NCBI GenBank assembly: GCA_046293075.1
Contig: JBKBPL010000014.1
Coordinates: 1-64,000, forward strand
Length of the DNA: 64,000 nt
Reading direction: 5' to 3'
From: Ga0077530 sp046293075
GTDB lineage: Bacteria > Pseudomonadota > Alphaproteobacteria > Rhizobiales > Hyphomicrobiaceae
Below are positions 26,928 through 36,510 of the stretch, in pieces. A program made the translations under genes and the position numbers. Every line of letters starts with the position of its first letter. The first letter of the stretch is position 1. The notes under the pieces are model-generated. The model ran no database searches and had not been told where the DNA came from. It saw only the letters and a program-made list of their open reading frames with translations.

Positions 26928-27644
26928 TCAAGCGGCGCCAGCCAGCTCGGCGAGCCGATCCGTGCTATGCACGACGACCTGGGTCGTGCGGGGCAGGTCG
27001 ATGACCCCTGTCCGGCGCATCTTGCTGATCGTCCGGCTGACGGTCTCGATGGTGAGCCCCAGATAGTCGCCGATGTCGGTCCGCGTCATCGGCAGGTCCA
27101 CCACCACCGCATCGCCCGCGCGGGTCCGGCTGCGCTCGGCCAACATGAGAAGGAAATCGGCGACCTTGGCTTCGGCCGACTTCGAGGCCAGGCACGTGAG
27201 GTGATCGCGCATGGCGTTCAGTTCAGAGGAGGCCATCCTCAGCAGCTTGCGCGCAAAGTCCGGCCGCTCGTCGATCATGCGCTCGAGGCCGGCCCGTGAG
27301 ATCCTGCGGACGCGGGTGTCGCCGACCGCCTGGGCGTTGTAGCCGTAGGTCGCGGGGCTGCACAGCCCGACGAAGTCGCCCGCGAAGCGGAACGCCAGGA
27401 TGTGGCGATTCCCGTCGGGCATGATCCGGTAAAGGCAGACGACGCCGTCGCTCACCTCATAAACATGGCTCGCCTCGTCGCCCTCGAGGAAGAGATCCTC
27501 CCGATTGCCGAGGTGGATGGTCCCAGCTTGTTCACCGGCCCCCGGGGCCCGGACGCGGTCAGTGGCGGCTCTGAGGAGGCCGGGCTCGACGCCGGCGACG
27601 TCTAAGCGGGAAGAAAGCACATGATGCACTGCGGACGCTGTCAT
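26928..27644 (-). CDS. Crp/Fnr family transcriptional regulator, FixK-like
   Basis: A 238-residue regulator with a cyclic-nucleotide-type sensor domain (residues 40-150; LFLEGDEASHVYEVSDGVV) and a C-terminal winged HTH (M-T-R-T-D-I-G-D-Y-L-G-L-T-I-E-T-V-S-R). The recognition helix keeps the E-x-x-S-R residues that in FNR/FixK contact TTGA half-sites. The N-terminal cysteine cluster that holds the FNR [4Fe-4S] is absent, so this is a FixK/DNR-type protein rather than a direct oxygen sensor. CTGGAGGT precedes the ATG. It is divergent from an OmpR-type regulator gene and is the best in-window candidate to bind the TTGA-N6-TCAA boxes at 48-64 kb. Confidence 0.9.
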   Translation of the reverse strand: MTASAVHHVLSSRLDVAGVEPGLLRAATDRVRAPGAGEQAGTIHLGNREDLFLEGDEASHVYEVSDGVVCLYRIMPDGNRHILAFRFAGDFVGLCSPATYGYNAQAVGDTRVRRISRAGLERMIDERPDFARKLLRMASSELNAMRDHLTCLASKSAEAKVADFLLMLAERSRTRAGDAVVVDLPMTRTDIGDYLGLTIETVSRTISKMRRTGVIDLPRTTQVVVHSTDRLAELAGAA

Positions 27645-27862
27645 TTCGTAACCTCCAGCTCTGGCCTTCGACCTTGCGGAGGATCAAACATCCGGCACGT
27701 CATGCCCGTACCGGCTGCCGGTCATGAAATGTCGCGAATTGTAATGGCACCATGCTATGTTTTGAATAGATTGAAAGAGCGGCCCTCTTGCTGCAGGCAA
27801 TGAAGATCTGGTTCCAGTCGTGCGTCGGAACCGGACGGATCGGATACCGAATTACGCGCGAT

Positions 27863-28594
27863 ATGCAACGGACCAGCAAGACTCGCATCCTTGTCGTTGA
27901 CGACGACGCGAAGATCCGCACCCTGCTCCGCCGGCTTTTCGAAGGCGAGGGCTGGGAGGTCTCGGAGGCCTCATGCCGCGACGAGGTCCGCGGCCAGCTC
28001 GCCGAGCGCCGGGTCGATCTCGTCACCCTCGACCTGATGCTTGGGGGCGAGGATGGCCTGACGATCGCGCGCGAGCTGCGCCAGGAGTCCAACGTGCCGA
28101 TCATCATGGTCTCGGGCAAGGGCGACACGATCGACCGTGTGGTCGGGCTCGAGCTTGGTGCGGACGACTACATCACCAAGCCCTTCCACGTCCGCGAGGT
28201 CCTGGCGCGCGTGCGCGCCGTGCTCAGACGCACCGAGGAGTCGGCGGCGCCGAATGTCACGATCGCCACGCGCGAAGCCTTCTGCTTCGGCGGCTTCGTC
28301 ATCGATCTTTCGAAGCGTGAACTGCGCGGGCCCGATGGCGCGCTCGTCCCGCTTACGACTGCCGAGTTCGCGCTCCTCGAGGTCTTCGTACGCAACGTCA
28401 ACCGCGTGCTCTCCCGCGACCGCATCATGGATCTTACCAAGGGTCACGAATGGAACCCGCTTGACCGCACGATCGACAATCACGTTGCGCGTCTGCGCAA
28501 GAAGATCGAGCGCGATCCGGACAACCCGCTGTTCATCAAGACCGTGCGCGGTATCGGCTACAGCTTCACCACCGACATCGTGCCCGTGAAGTAG
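27863..28594 (+). CDS. OmpR/PhoB-family response regulator
   Basis: A 243-residue two-domain regulator. The receiver holds the acidic pocket D-D-D near residues 13-15, phosphoacceptor Asp57 (VTLDLML) and the switch Lys in Y-I-T-K-P-F. The C-terminal winged helix ends G-I-G-Y-S-F. No histidine kinase gene is adjacent, so it is an orphan. The start is uncertain: ATG at 27863 begins directly at the receiver, while an in-frame ATG at 27800 would add 21 residues; neither has a strong ribosome site. It is divergent from the Crp/Fnr gene across about 218 bases. Confidence 0.9.
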   Translation: MQRTSKTRILVVDDDAKIRTLLRRLFEGEGWEVSEASCRDEVRGQLAERRVDLVTLDLMLGGEDGLTIARELRQESNVPIIMVSGKGDTIDRVVGLELGADDYITKPFHVREVLARVRAVLRRTEESAAPNVTIATREAFCFGGFVIDLSKRELRGPDGALVPLTTAEFALLEVFVRNVNRVLSRDRIMDLTKGHEWNPLDRTIDNHVARLRKKIERDPDNPLFIKTVRGIGYSFTTDIVPVK

Positions 28595-28609
28595 CCGCCT
28601 TCCCGAAGC

Positions 28610-30439
28610 CTACTTCGCCGCCTCGACGGCGTGCGGCACCACGAATTGGAGATTGGCGAGGCGCGCATAAAGGCCGCCCCGCGCAATGAGCTCGCGGTGC
28701 GTGCCCTCCTCGACGATGCGGCCTTCGTCCAGCACCACGATGCGGTCGGCCTTCTGGACCGTGGCAAGTCGGTGCGCCACGACGACCGTCGTGCGCCCGC
28801 GCATTGCCGCATCGAGCGCCTGCTGCACCGCGACCTCGCTCTCGGCATCGAGCGCGCTCGTCGCTTCGTCGAGAAGAAGGATGGGCGCCGCGCGCAGGAG
28901 CGCGCGCGCAATGGCAATGCGCTGGCGCTGGCCGCCGGAGAGCGTGATGCCGCGCTCGCCGATACGCGTCTCGTAGCCTTCTGGCAGCGCCCGGATGAAG
29001 GCATCGGCCTGAGCCGCGACAGCGACGCGCTCGATATCGGCCATCGTCGCGCGCTCGTCGCCGAAGCGGATGTTTTCGGCTACCGAGCCAGCGAGCAGCG
29101 TAATGTCCTGCGGCACCAGCGCCATGCGGCGGCGCAGCTGCAAGAGGTCGGCCTCACGCGCCGAGACGCCATCGATGAGAACGCGGCCGGCGGTGGGATC
29201 GCGCAGACGCTGCACGAGCGAGAGCAGCGTGCTCTTGCCCGATCCGGAAGGACCGACCAGAGCCACTCGCTCGCCGGGCGCAATGTGGAGCGACACATCG
29301 ATGAGGGCCGGGCTCTCCGTCCGCCCCGGATAGACAAAGCCTACGCGCTCGAGATCGATGCGGCCCACGGCGGGCTCGGGTAATGGGACCGGCCGTACCG
29401 GTGATACGATCTCGGGCTCAGTCCGGAGCAGCTCGGTGAGCCGCTCGGCCGCACCGGCTGCCTGCGTCACCTCGCCCCAGACTTCCGAGAGCTCTGCGAG
29501 CGCGCCGGCGGCAAACAGCGCATAGAGGACGAACTGGCCGAGCCGGCCGCCCGTCATCTCGCCTGCGACGACGAGCGCGGCGCCGTACCACAGGATGCCG
29601 ACAACGCTGCTGACCACCAGCAGAATGACCACCGCGGTCAGGCCCGCGCGCGCCTTGAGGCGAGCGTCCGCGGCAGCGAAGGCCGCCTCAACGGCGTCCG
29701 CAAAGCGTGTGCCGAGCACCTTCTCCGCCGCGAAGGCCTGAACCGTGCGGATCCCGGCGAGCGTCTCGGCAGCAAGGGAGGATGCTTCCGCGAGCGCGTC
29801 CTGGGCCCGACGCGAGCGCCGCCGCACGATGCGGCCATAAGCTACGAGCGGCAGCACGATCAGCGGGATCGCCACGAGAACCAGTGCCGACAGCGGCGGG
29901 CTCGTCACGATCATCATGCTGAGCGCACCGACAAGCATGATGAGGTTGCGAGCCGCCTGCGAGAGCGCGCTGCCGGCCGCCGCCTTGATCTGGGTTGTAT
30001 CCGCGGTGAGGCGGCTCATCAGCTCGCCCGAATGGGCTCTTTCGTGGAACGAGGGCCCGAGCGTCATGAGATGGCGGAAGACGTCCGCACGCACATCTGT
30101 GACGACCCGCTCGCCGAGCCAGTTCACGCAGTAGAAACGCGCCGCACTGGCGACGGCGAGCAGCGCGCCGATCAGCACCAGCACGGCGAAGTAGCGATCG
30201 ATGAAGCCGCCGTCACTGCCGGAGAAGCCGAAGTCGATCATTCGGCGCACGGCAAGCGGCACCGAGAGCATGGCCAGTGCCGAGACGACCATGGCAAGGC
30301 CGGCGAGGGCCAGCATGGCAGGGTAGCGGAGGATGTAGGGCTTAAGGGCCAGAAGAGGTTTCAGCGATCGGCGCGCGCCCGTGCCCGACGGGTCATCCTC
30401 GAGCGGCGGACCGTCCGCCGCTTGCGCTCCTTCGGCCAT
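28610..30439 (-). CDS. ABC transporter, fused permease/ATP-binding exporter (MsbA-related)
   Basis: A 609-residue half-transporter. Six membrane helices in the first 320 residues include the coupling-helix region. The ATPase domain has Walker A (GPSGSGKST), signature LSGGQ and Walker B/D-loop (LLLDEATSALDAES), then the H-loop A-H-R-L-A-T. This belongs to the MsbA-related exporter group. It works as a homodimer exporting lipids or drugs. The N-terminal 25 residues are charged and of low conservation; a GTG start at 30451 with GGGAGGGAG upstream is an alternative. It is convergent with the response regulator gene. Confidence 0.9.
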   Translation of the reverse strand: MAEGAQAADGPPLEDDPSGTGARRSLKPLLALKPYILRYPAMLALAGLAMVVSALAMLSVPLAVRRMIDFGFSGSDGGFIDRYFAVLVLIGALLAVASAARFYCVNWLGERVVTDVRADVFRHLMTLGPSFHERAHSGELMSRLTADTTQIKAAAGSALSQAARNLIMLVGALSMMIVTSPPLSALVLVAIPLIVLPLVAYGRIVRRRSRRAQDALAEASSLAAETLAGIRTVQAFAAEKVLGTRFADAVEAAFAAADARLKARAGLTAVVILLVVSSVVGILWYGAALVVAGEMTGGRLGQFVLYALFAAGALAELSEVWGEVTQAAGAAERLTELLRTEPEIVSPVRPVPLPEPAVGRIDLERVGFVYPGRTESPALIDVSLHIAPGERVALVGPSGSGKSTLLSLVQRLRDPTAGRVLIDGVSAREADLLQLRRRMALVPQDITLLAGSVAENIRFGDERATMADIERVAVAAQADAFIRALPEGYETRIGERGITLSGGQRQRIAIARALLRAAPILLLDEATSALDAESEVAVQQALDAAMRGRTTVVVAHRLATVQKADRIVVLDEGRIVEEGTHRELIARGGLYARLANLQFVVPHAVEAAK

Positions 30440-30691
30440 CCTTCTCGCCACGCTCCCTCCCCTTTCGCTCCGACCCAACCCGCGCCCGTTGCGCCCTCAC
30501 CGCGAGCAATCACCCCATTTGGCGGCGCACGCCGAGCGTTCCACATGCCGCACATGCCGCAATTGCCTTATTGTCGGGGCATCAATGCCCCACACAGGCA
30601 GGATGGACAAGCCATAAGCAGCACTGCGGCGGAAGGAAGTCGTGGCGGTACCGACCGACGGCTGCAGCCCGTTCAGGAATATTGAACCATA

Positions 30692-30731
30692 GGAAAGAAA
30701 AGCCCGCGACGATGAGGGTATCGTCGCGGGC
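30692..30731 (-). terminator. Rho-independent terminator after phasin gene
   Basis: Read on the minus strand, GCCCGCGACGAT pairs perfectly with ATCGTCGCGGGC (12 bp; 30720-30731 and 30702-30713) around a 6-base loop and is followed by TTTTCTTTCC. It lies 37 bases after the phasin stop codon. It is the best intrinsic terminator in the window. Confidence 0.85.
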
Positions 30732-30768
30732 GTTCGGTCGCAGGCAGTGGCGTGCCGGCTGAGGCGCG

Positions 30769-31098
30769 TCAGGAGCGCGCAGTGAAGGCCTTCTCGACGG
30801 GCTTATAGGCCTCTTTCGCAAACTCGGTATAGATGGCGCCGATCTTAGAGAGCTGCTGCATGTACTCCTCGTAAGCGCGCTTCGCGTAGCTCGACTGGAT
30901 CTCGAAGGCCTGCTCCATCGTCTTCGCGGAAAGCAGCTTCTCGAACGTGGCCGTCCCGTCCTCGAACGAGCGCTTCGAGTAGTCGGTCATCTCGGTTGCG
31001 ATCGTCTGCCAGCCCTTGCTCCACTCACCGACGAGGCGCATCGCGGTGTCGGTATTGGCCTGGCCGAGCTTCTGGAGGTCTTCAAATGACTTGATCAT
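30769..31098 (-). CDS. Phasin family protein (Phasin_2)
   Basis: A 109-residue helical protein: MIKSFEDLQKLGQANTD..., then the A-F-E-I-Q-S-S-Y-A-K-R-A-Y-E-E-Y pattern typical of alphaproteobacterial phasins. The start at 31098 fits this family length; longer upstream reading is unlike coding sequence. It likely binds PHA granules. It is followed by a strong terminator, consistent with a highly expressed single gene. Confidence 0.88.
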   Translation of the reverse strand: MIKSFEDLQKLGQANTDTAMRLVGEWSKGWQTIATEMTDYSKRSFEDGTATFEKLLSAKTMEQAFEIQSSYAKRAYEEYMQQLSKIGAIYTEFAKEAYKPVEKAFTARS

Positions 31099-31481
31099 GG
31101 GGGTGGGTCCTTCGAACCAGCGGGGTCTCGAAATTGGCGGTGTGGGACGCGGAGGCAGAGCGCGTGCCTCATGCGATGCCCCAGATTTAGGTGCGCTGCA
31201 CAATCGTGTCAACCTCAATATTGCAATGCAGCATGAACCCGCGCTCATCTGCCGGTCAGAACTCGATAAAATTTCACTAAAATACTCATTGTCCGCTTCA
31301 CGGGACGCAAGGCCGGCTGCGTTAAGCTGCCCTCTACGGTCCCGGACCATGCGCCCCATTGGCGCCCCAAAACGGTGTTCCAAACGAACATCCGACCGAG
31401 GGGTGGCCATCCGGGCGGCGGTCCGTGAGCGACCGGGGAGGCTTGAACGCGCCGCCAGGCGCGGAATGCGGGTTTGCGGCT
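31099..31481. other. Intergenic region with AT-rich core between divergent phasin and carboxypeptidase genes
   Basis: About 380 bases without a supported gene. An AT-richer pocket near 31210-31290 (CTCAATATTGCAATG, AAAATTTCACTAAAATAC) stands out from the GC-rich surroundings and is the likely promoter core of one or both neighbours. No TTGA-N6-TCAA box is present. Confidence 0.4.
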
Positions 31482-33002
31482 ATGCGCGCGGGAGCAGGCT
31501 GGCGAGGCGCACTCGCCAGCGCGGTAGTGTTGATCCTTTGCCTGATGGTGGTCGGCAGCGCGGGCGCGCGCGCCGACAGCCGCTATGCCGCGTTCGTCGT
31601 CGATGCCAACACCGGCCGGGTTCTGCACGCCGCCAACGCCGATGCCCGGCGCTTTCCAGCCTCCCTGACCAAGCTCATGACGCTCTATCTCGTCTTTGAG
31701 CAGATGGAGGCCGGCCGCCTGACAGCGGCAACCCCGATCAGGATCTCGGCTCAGGCGGCCGCCGTCCCGCCCTCCAAGCTTGGTCTCGATCCGGGCGAGT
31801 CGATCCCGCTTGGCGCGGCGATCCGCGCCCTCGTGACGAAGTCAGCGAACGACGTTGCCGTAGCGGTTGCCGAGCACATCTCCGGCAGCGAAGAAGCCTT
31901 CGCCCGCGCCATGACGGCCAAGGCCCGCCAGCTCGGCATGCACGCAACCGTCTTTCGCAATGCGCACGGCCTGCCCGATCCCGACCAAGTGACCACGGCC
32001 CGCGACATGGTCACGCTCTCGCTCGCCCTCTACGATCACTTTCCGCGGCATTCCCGCGTCTTCGCCACGCGCCAGTTCACCTACGCTGGCGCCGCCTACC
32101 GCAATCACAACACCATGCTCGGCTCTTTCGAGGGCATGGAGGGCATCAAGACCGGCTACACGCGCGCCTCCGGCTTCAATCTCTCGGCCTCCGTTCGCCG
32201 CGATGGCCGGCATGTGGTCGCGGTCGTCATGGGCGGGCGAACGGCCGCCGCGCGCAATGCCCAGATGCGGACGCTGCTCACCCGCGGTCTCGCCCGTGCG
32301 AACACGACAAGGTCGCGCCGCCCGGTCATGCTTGCGCGGGCCGAGCCGGTACCGGGCACGCGGCCGGTACCGCAGCGCGCCACGCCGGCACCTCAGCCCG
32401 CGCCACGCCTCGTTGAGCCGATCCGGCCGGCAGTTCCCCCCGCGCACACAACGAACGAACCGCCCATCCAGATGGCCCGCGTGCGCACAGTGCCCATCGG
32501 ACAGCCCGCCAATAGCCAGCCGTGGCACCAGCAGGCGACTGCTGCTCTGCCGCCCCAGCATGAGCCGCCGCGTCAGTTCCTGGCGCCCGAAGACGGCCGT
32601 GGCGCCCGGCCTTCCACGCTCGACGCCCAGGCGCGCCGCCTCGACAGCGGTCAGCCGGCCGTCTACGCAGCCCATCACGGCACGCCATCGAGCCCCACGC
32701 TCGCCGCCGCGCAACGGGCCCACGCCCTGCCGTCCTATGCAGGCGCCATCAGCACCGGTGACTACGCCGTCCAGGTCGGCGCCTTCCCCACGGCAGCCGA
32801 AGCCGAAGCCCGCCTGCGCGAGATACGCTACGCCGCCGGCCACCTGCTCGCCTCGGCCGTCGATCAGACCGAGCCGGTCGCGCAAGGCCAACGCACCTTC
32901 TATCGGGCCCGCTTCGCCGGCCTCGATGCCGGCCCCGCTGCCCAGGCATGCACCGCGCTTCGCCGCCAGCGTGTCGATTGTTTCGTGACGCGCCTGCGCT
33001 GA
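31482..33002 (+). CDS. D-alanyl-D-alanine carboxypeptidase (PBP5-like) with C-terminal SPOR domain
   Basis: A 506-residue exported protein. The signal peptide ends near A-R-A. The S11 peptidase triad is complete: S61-L-T-K64, S121-A-N, and K223-T-G. A long proline/alanine-rich linker (about residues 270-410) leads to a SPOR domain (YAVQVGAFPTAAEAEARL...) that binds denuded septal glycan. It trims pentapeptide side chains and is probably recruited to the division site. The ATG at 31482 is chosen because the signal peptide starts there. Confidence 0.92.
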   Translation: MRAGAGWRGALASAVVLILCLMVVGSAGARADSRYAAFVVDANTGRVLHAANADARRFPASLTKLMTLYLVFEQMEAGRLTAATPIRISAQAAAVPPSKLGLDPGESIPLGAAIRALVTKSANDVAVAVAEHISGSEEAFARAMTAKARQLGMHATVFRNAHGLPDPDQVTTARDMVTLSLALYDHFPRHSRVFATRQFTYAGAAYRNHNTMLGSFEGMEGIKTGYTRASGFNLSASVRRDGRHVVAVVMGGRTAAARNAQMRTLLTRGLARANTTRSRRPVMLARAEPVPGTRPVPQRATPAPQPAPRLVEPIRPAVPPAHTTNEPPIQMARVRTVPIGQPANSQPWHQQATAALPPQHEPPRQFLAPEDGRGARPSTLDAQARRLDSGQPAVYAAHHGTPSSPTLAAAQRAHALPSYAGAISTGDYAVQVGAFPTAAEAEARLREIRYAAGHLLASAVDQTEPVAQGQRTFYRARFAGLDAGPAAQACTALRRQRVDCFVTRLR

Positions 33003-33019
33003 GTTCCCGAGCCTCCTTC

Positions 33020-33685
33020 ATGACAGTCATTTCTCCATCTTTGTCCGCAAGCGTCGTCGCGCTCCAGGCGCTCGTGCCAGTGCCTCCGGCAAACGGCACA
33101 GCCACGCTGCAATCGGCGTCCGCGCCAGCGCTGACCGGCGCCTCGCGCATGGTACTGTCCCACGCTGCGGCAGACGCCGTCCTTGGGCTGAACGCGCTCA
33201 TCCCCCGCGAGACGGCTGCCGCTGTCGGCAAGGTGAGCGACGCCTACGCGTGCGATGGCATTCCCGCCGACAAGATTGCCTGGCTTGAGTCGCTCGGCGC
33301 GGATGCCTGGGCTCTCCGAAAGCCTGATCCGCTTGACGACGCCGCGTTCGAGCAACAGGCGCTCACCCTTATGAACCGGAGCGGGACGTCCAAGCTTCCC
33401 GGCTTTGCCGAGGCGCACGAGAACGGTACGTTGAAAATTCAGCGCGCCGCCGACATGCCCGACCTCGGCTATCGGTCGTATCAGCTCACCCTTTATCGTG
33501 AGGGCACGGAGTTCGGCGGCGTCGGCTTCAACACCATCAACACAGACCGCTGGACGGAGCTGCGCCGGAGCGGCACGTTCGCCGTGACCGGCACGATCAA
33601 CGGCAATGACTACATCGCAACCTGGCCCCTCCCATGGGACGGCGATGACGCGGCGCTGAGCACGCCCTCGCAGCGCGCGGCCTGA
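33020..33685 (+). CDS. Hypothetical protein, 221 aa
   Basis: Starts 17 bases after the carboxypeptidase stop and probably shares its transcript. The N-terminal 60 residues are Ala/Ser-rich and hydrophobic but lack a clear signal peptide. The rest looks globular (LPGFAEAHENGTLKIQRA, YRSYQLTLYREGTEFGGVGFNT). No family is recognised. CCTCC before the ATG is not a ribosome site, so initiation may be coupled. Confidence 0.6.
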   Translation: MTVISPSLSASVVALQALVPVPPANGTATLQSASAPALTGASRMVLSHAAADAVLGLNALIPRETAAAVGKVSDAYACDGIPADKIAWLESLGADAWALRKPDPLDDAAFEQQALTLMNRSGTSKLPGFAEAHENGTLKIQRAADMPDLGYRSYQLTLYREGTEFGGVGFNTINTDRWTELRRSGTFAVTGTINGNDYIATWPLPWDGDDAALSTPSQRAA

Positions 33686-33813
33686 TTCGGCAGATTGCCA
33701 CCATTGAAGAGCCTGGCGCGGAAATTTGCCGCGCTGCCATCCCGTGCTAAGCACGCCCCCTGAGCCGTGGATCGGCCTGCCATCCAAGGCAAGCATCAGG
33801 GAGCGACAAGAGG

Positions 33814-34653
33814 ATGAGGGATCGGCGCCAATCAGCCGTGGCCTTTGCGGCTCTGCTGCTCGTGAGCCTCCTTGTGGCTGCGCCCGGTACGGCCGGCGCC
33901 CAGTCATGCGGCAACGGGCCCGGCGGCTTTGACCGCTGGCTCGCCGCGATGAAGGTGCAGGCGGCACGGCAGGGCATTTCCCAGAGCGCCATCGATCGGG
34001 CCCTCGCGGGTGTCTCATACGACCGTACGGTCATCGGCCTCGATCGCAACCAGCGCTCGTTCAAGCTGAGCTTCGAGCAATTCTACGCGCGTCGCGTCGG
34101 CAGCGCGCTCATGCGCCGGGCCAGAGAGCGCCTCGCCCGGCACAAGGCCATCTTCGACCGCGTCGAGAAGCAGTTCGGGGTGCCCCGCGAGATCATCGTC
34201 GCGATCTGGGGGCTTGAGACCAACTTCGGCGCCGACACCGCCGGGCGCTTCTCGATCATCCGCTCGCTCGCAGCGCTCGCCTATGACTGCCGCCGCTCGG
34301 CGTTCTTCACGCCGCAGTTCCTCGACGCCATCCGGATCGTGCAGCGCGGCGACATGACTCCTGAGCAGCTCCGCGGCGGCTGGGCGGGCGAGATCGGCCA
34401 GACGCAGTTCCTACCGAGCCCCTACATCAAGTACGCCGTCGACTTCGACGGCGACGGCCGGCGCGACCTCGTCAATTCCGTCCCCGACATCCTGGCCTCG
34501 ACGGCGAACTTCCTAAAGGGCCACGGCTGGCGCCGCGGCGAGCCCTGGGAGCCGGGCACGGCAAATTACGCCGTCATCCGCGACTGGAACCGCGCCGAGG
34601 TCTACCAGCGTACGATCGCGACCATGGCCGCGCGCCTGAGGTCCGGCGGCTGA
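33814..34653 (+). CDS. Lytic murein transglycosylase, MltB family (GH103)
   Basis: A 279-residue exported protein whose signal peptide ends near A-G-A-Q. The catalytic motif W-G-L-E135-T-N-F-G is present, followed by G-E-I-G-Q-T-Q-F-L-P-S-P-Y, both MltB hallmarks. It cleaves peptidoglycan with formation of 1,6-anhydro muropeptides. There is no lipobox, so it is soluble in the periplasm. It follows the PBP5-like and hypothetical genes on the same strand, forming a cell-wall remodelling neighbourhood. No C-terminal peptidoglycan-binding domain is present. Confidence 0.92.
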   Translation: MRDRRQSAVAFAALLLVSLLVAAPGTAGAQSCGNGPGGFDRWLAAMKVQAARQGISQSAIDRALAGVSYDRTVIGLDRNQRSFKLSFEQFYARRVGSALMRRARERLARHKAIFDRVEKQFGVPREIIVAIWGLETNFGADTAGRFSIIRSLAALAYDCRRSAFFTPQFLDAIRIVQRGDMTPEQLRGGWAGEIGQTQFLPSPYIKYAVDFDGDGRRDLVNSVPDILASTANFLKGHGWRRGEPWEPGTANYAVIRDWNRAEVYQRTIATMAARLRSGG

Positions 34654-34795
34654 CCGTGGCGCAGCGCACCACCTGCCGCGCCTGCATGGGCCTGGGCGCC
34701 GGGCACCCTACACATCGCGCGCCGGTGTGGTGTAGGGTGCGGCCACGACTGAACCCTGCGACCAGCGCGCGCGACCGAGCCGGCCCCGAGTTACC

Positions 34796-36310
34796 ATGAA
34801 CACTGCCGCCACCGCGCAACCCGAACTGACGCCGGTGCGGCGCAGTCTGATCCTCTTGATGGTGGTGCTGGCGACAACGCTTTACGGCACGACGCTGCTC
34901 GTCGTCTCGACCATCCTGCCGCAGATGCAGGGCTCGTTCTCGGCCACCGCCGACGAGATCGCCTGGGCGATGACGTTCAACATTCTCGCCACCGCCATCG
35001 TGACGCCGATGTCGGGCTGGCTCGCGGGCCGCTTCGGCACGCGTCGGGTCATGGTGTGGTCGCTCGCCGGATTCACCGCCGCGACGTTTATGTGCGGGGC
35101 GGCGGAATCGCTCGAGAGCCTCGTCTTCTGGCGCATTCTGCAAGGTGGCTTTGGCGCCCCTTCCACCCCGCTCACGCAATCGATCCTGCTCACCGTCTTC
35201 CCGCGCGACCAGCAGACGCGCGTGATGGGCATATTCGGCTTCGGAGTCGTGCTCGGGCCGATCTTCGGGCCCGCACTCGGCGGCATCATGGCCGAAAGCT
35301 ACAACTGGCGCTGGGCCTTCTACGCGCTGGTGCCCGTCGGCATCGCCGCCACGGTCGGCTTGCAGGCCGTATTGCCGGACGATGACGAAGTGACCGATCG
35401 CCCGCTCGACTGGATCGGATTCATCGCGCTGTCGATCGCGCTCGGCGCGACGCAGCTCGTGCTCGCGCGTGGTCAGCGTCTCGACTGGTTCGACTCCTAC
35501 GAGATCACCGTGGCTTCGATCGTGGCCGTGATCGGCTTCTGGATCTTCGCCACCCACTGCCTGACGAGCCCGCGTCCTTTCCTCGATCCGCGCCTGCTGC
35601 TCGACCGCAATTACGCCCTCGGCTTGATCCTGGTGACCATCTACGGGATGCTCAACTTCACGCCGATGGTCCTCCTGCCGCCGCTGCTCACCGGCCCCGC
35701 CGGCTATACCGACAGCCTCGTCGGCTACGTGGTCGGCGCCCGCGGCGCTGGCGGCTGCATCGGCTTCCTCATCGCCGGCTTCGCCGGCCGCCTCGACGGG
35801 CGCATCAGCATGATGGTCGGTTTCGGTATGCTGCTGGTCGCCGGCCTTTGGCTCATGCACATCGACCTTAACGTCACGTACATAAGTCTCGCCTTGAACG
35901 CAGGCCTCCAGGGCGTCGCCATCGGGCTCATCTGGGTGCCGCTGACGACCGCCACCTTCTCCACGCTGCCGAAACACCAAATGGCGGAAGCGACCGCCGT
36001 CTACCACCTGCTCCGCAACCTCGGCTCGTCGTTCTTCATCTCGGTCTGCGTCGCTGAGATCGTCCGCTCGACAGGCATGAACTACGCCCATCTCGCCGAA
36101 CTGCTCACGCCGTACAACAAGATCCTGGAGATGCCCTCGGTGCTCGGGCGCTGGGATACTGAAAGCCTCAAGGGCCTCGCCTCGCTCTCCAAGGAAATGA
36201 CCCGGCAGGCGACGCTGATCGCCTACCTCAACGCATTTGGTCTCTTCACGACGGCCTGCGCCCTGACGCTCCCGCTGATCCTGCTCATGCGCTCGAAGCC
36301 GTCCAAATAG
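34796..36310 (+). CDS. MFS multidrug exporter, DHA2 family (EmrB/QacA-like)
   Basis: A 504-residue transporter with 14 predicted membrane segments. Family motifs include W-A-M-T-F-N-I-L-A-T-A near helix 2, G-R-F-G-T-R-R-V in loop 2-3 and the motif C-like G-V-V-L-G-P-I-F-G-P-A-L-G-G in helix 5. It exports drugs or toxic compounds by proton antiport. No EmrA partner is adjacent. Regulation is not evident. Confidence 0.9.
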   Translation: MNTAATAQPELTPVRRSLILLMVVLATTLYGTTLLVVSTILPQMQGSFSATADEIAWAMTFNILATAIVTPMSGWLAGRFGTRRVMVWSLAGFTAATFMCGAAESLESLVFWRILQGGFGAPSTPLTQSILLTVFPRDQQTRVMGIFGFGVVLGPIFGPALGGIMAESYNWRWAFYALVPVGIAATVGLQAVLPDDDEVTDRPLDWIGFIALSIALGATQLVLARGQRLDWFDSYEITVASIVAVIGFWIFATHCLTSPRPFLDPRLLLDRNYALGLILVTIYGMLNFTPMVLLPPLLTGPAGYTDSLVGYVVGARGAGGCIGFLIAGFAGRLDGRISMMVGFGMLLVAGLWLMHIDLNVTYISLALNAGLQGVAIGLIWVPLTTATFSTLPKHQMAEATAVYHLLRNLGSSFFISVCVAEIVRSTGMNYAHLAELLTPYNKILEMPSVLGRWDTESLKGLASLSKEMTRQATLIAYLNAFGLFTTACALTLPLILLMRSKPSK

Positions 36311-36510
36311 CTCCACCGGCCCGGCGAATCAGTTTTCCCACAGCGTCTGCACCCACGCCTCGATGCCGTTATCGAATGGCGCTATTCTGCACCCAAGCCG
36401 TGCGACGATAGCGGACCGCCTTTACGGCCGATTGTGCGCGTGCACACACTGGCCGGTGAGAGGATGACGAGGGGAGTTGGGTTGGTTCGCGTCAGGCAGG
36501 AGTGGGGGCG

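Noticed and set aside
27645..27862. Autoregulatory FNR box between the Crp/Fnr and response-regulator genes
   Set aside because: Searched, but only TTGAATAGATTGAA is found, which lacks the TCAA arm.
34574..36316. Open frame of 580 codons antisense to the MFS gene
   Set aside because: Composition is His/Glu/Arg-rich with no domain, a mirror of the membrane-protein codons.
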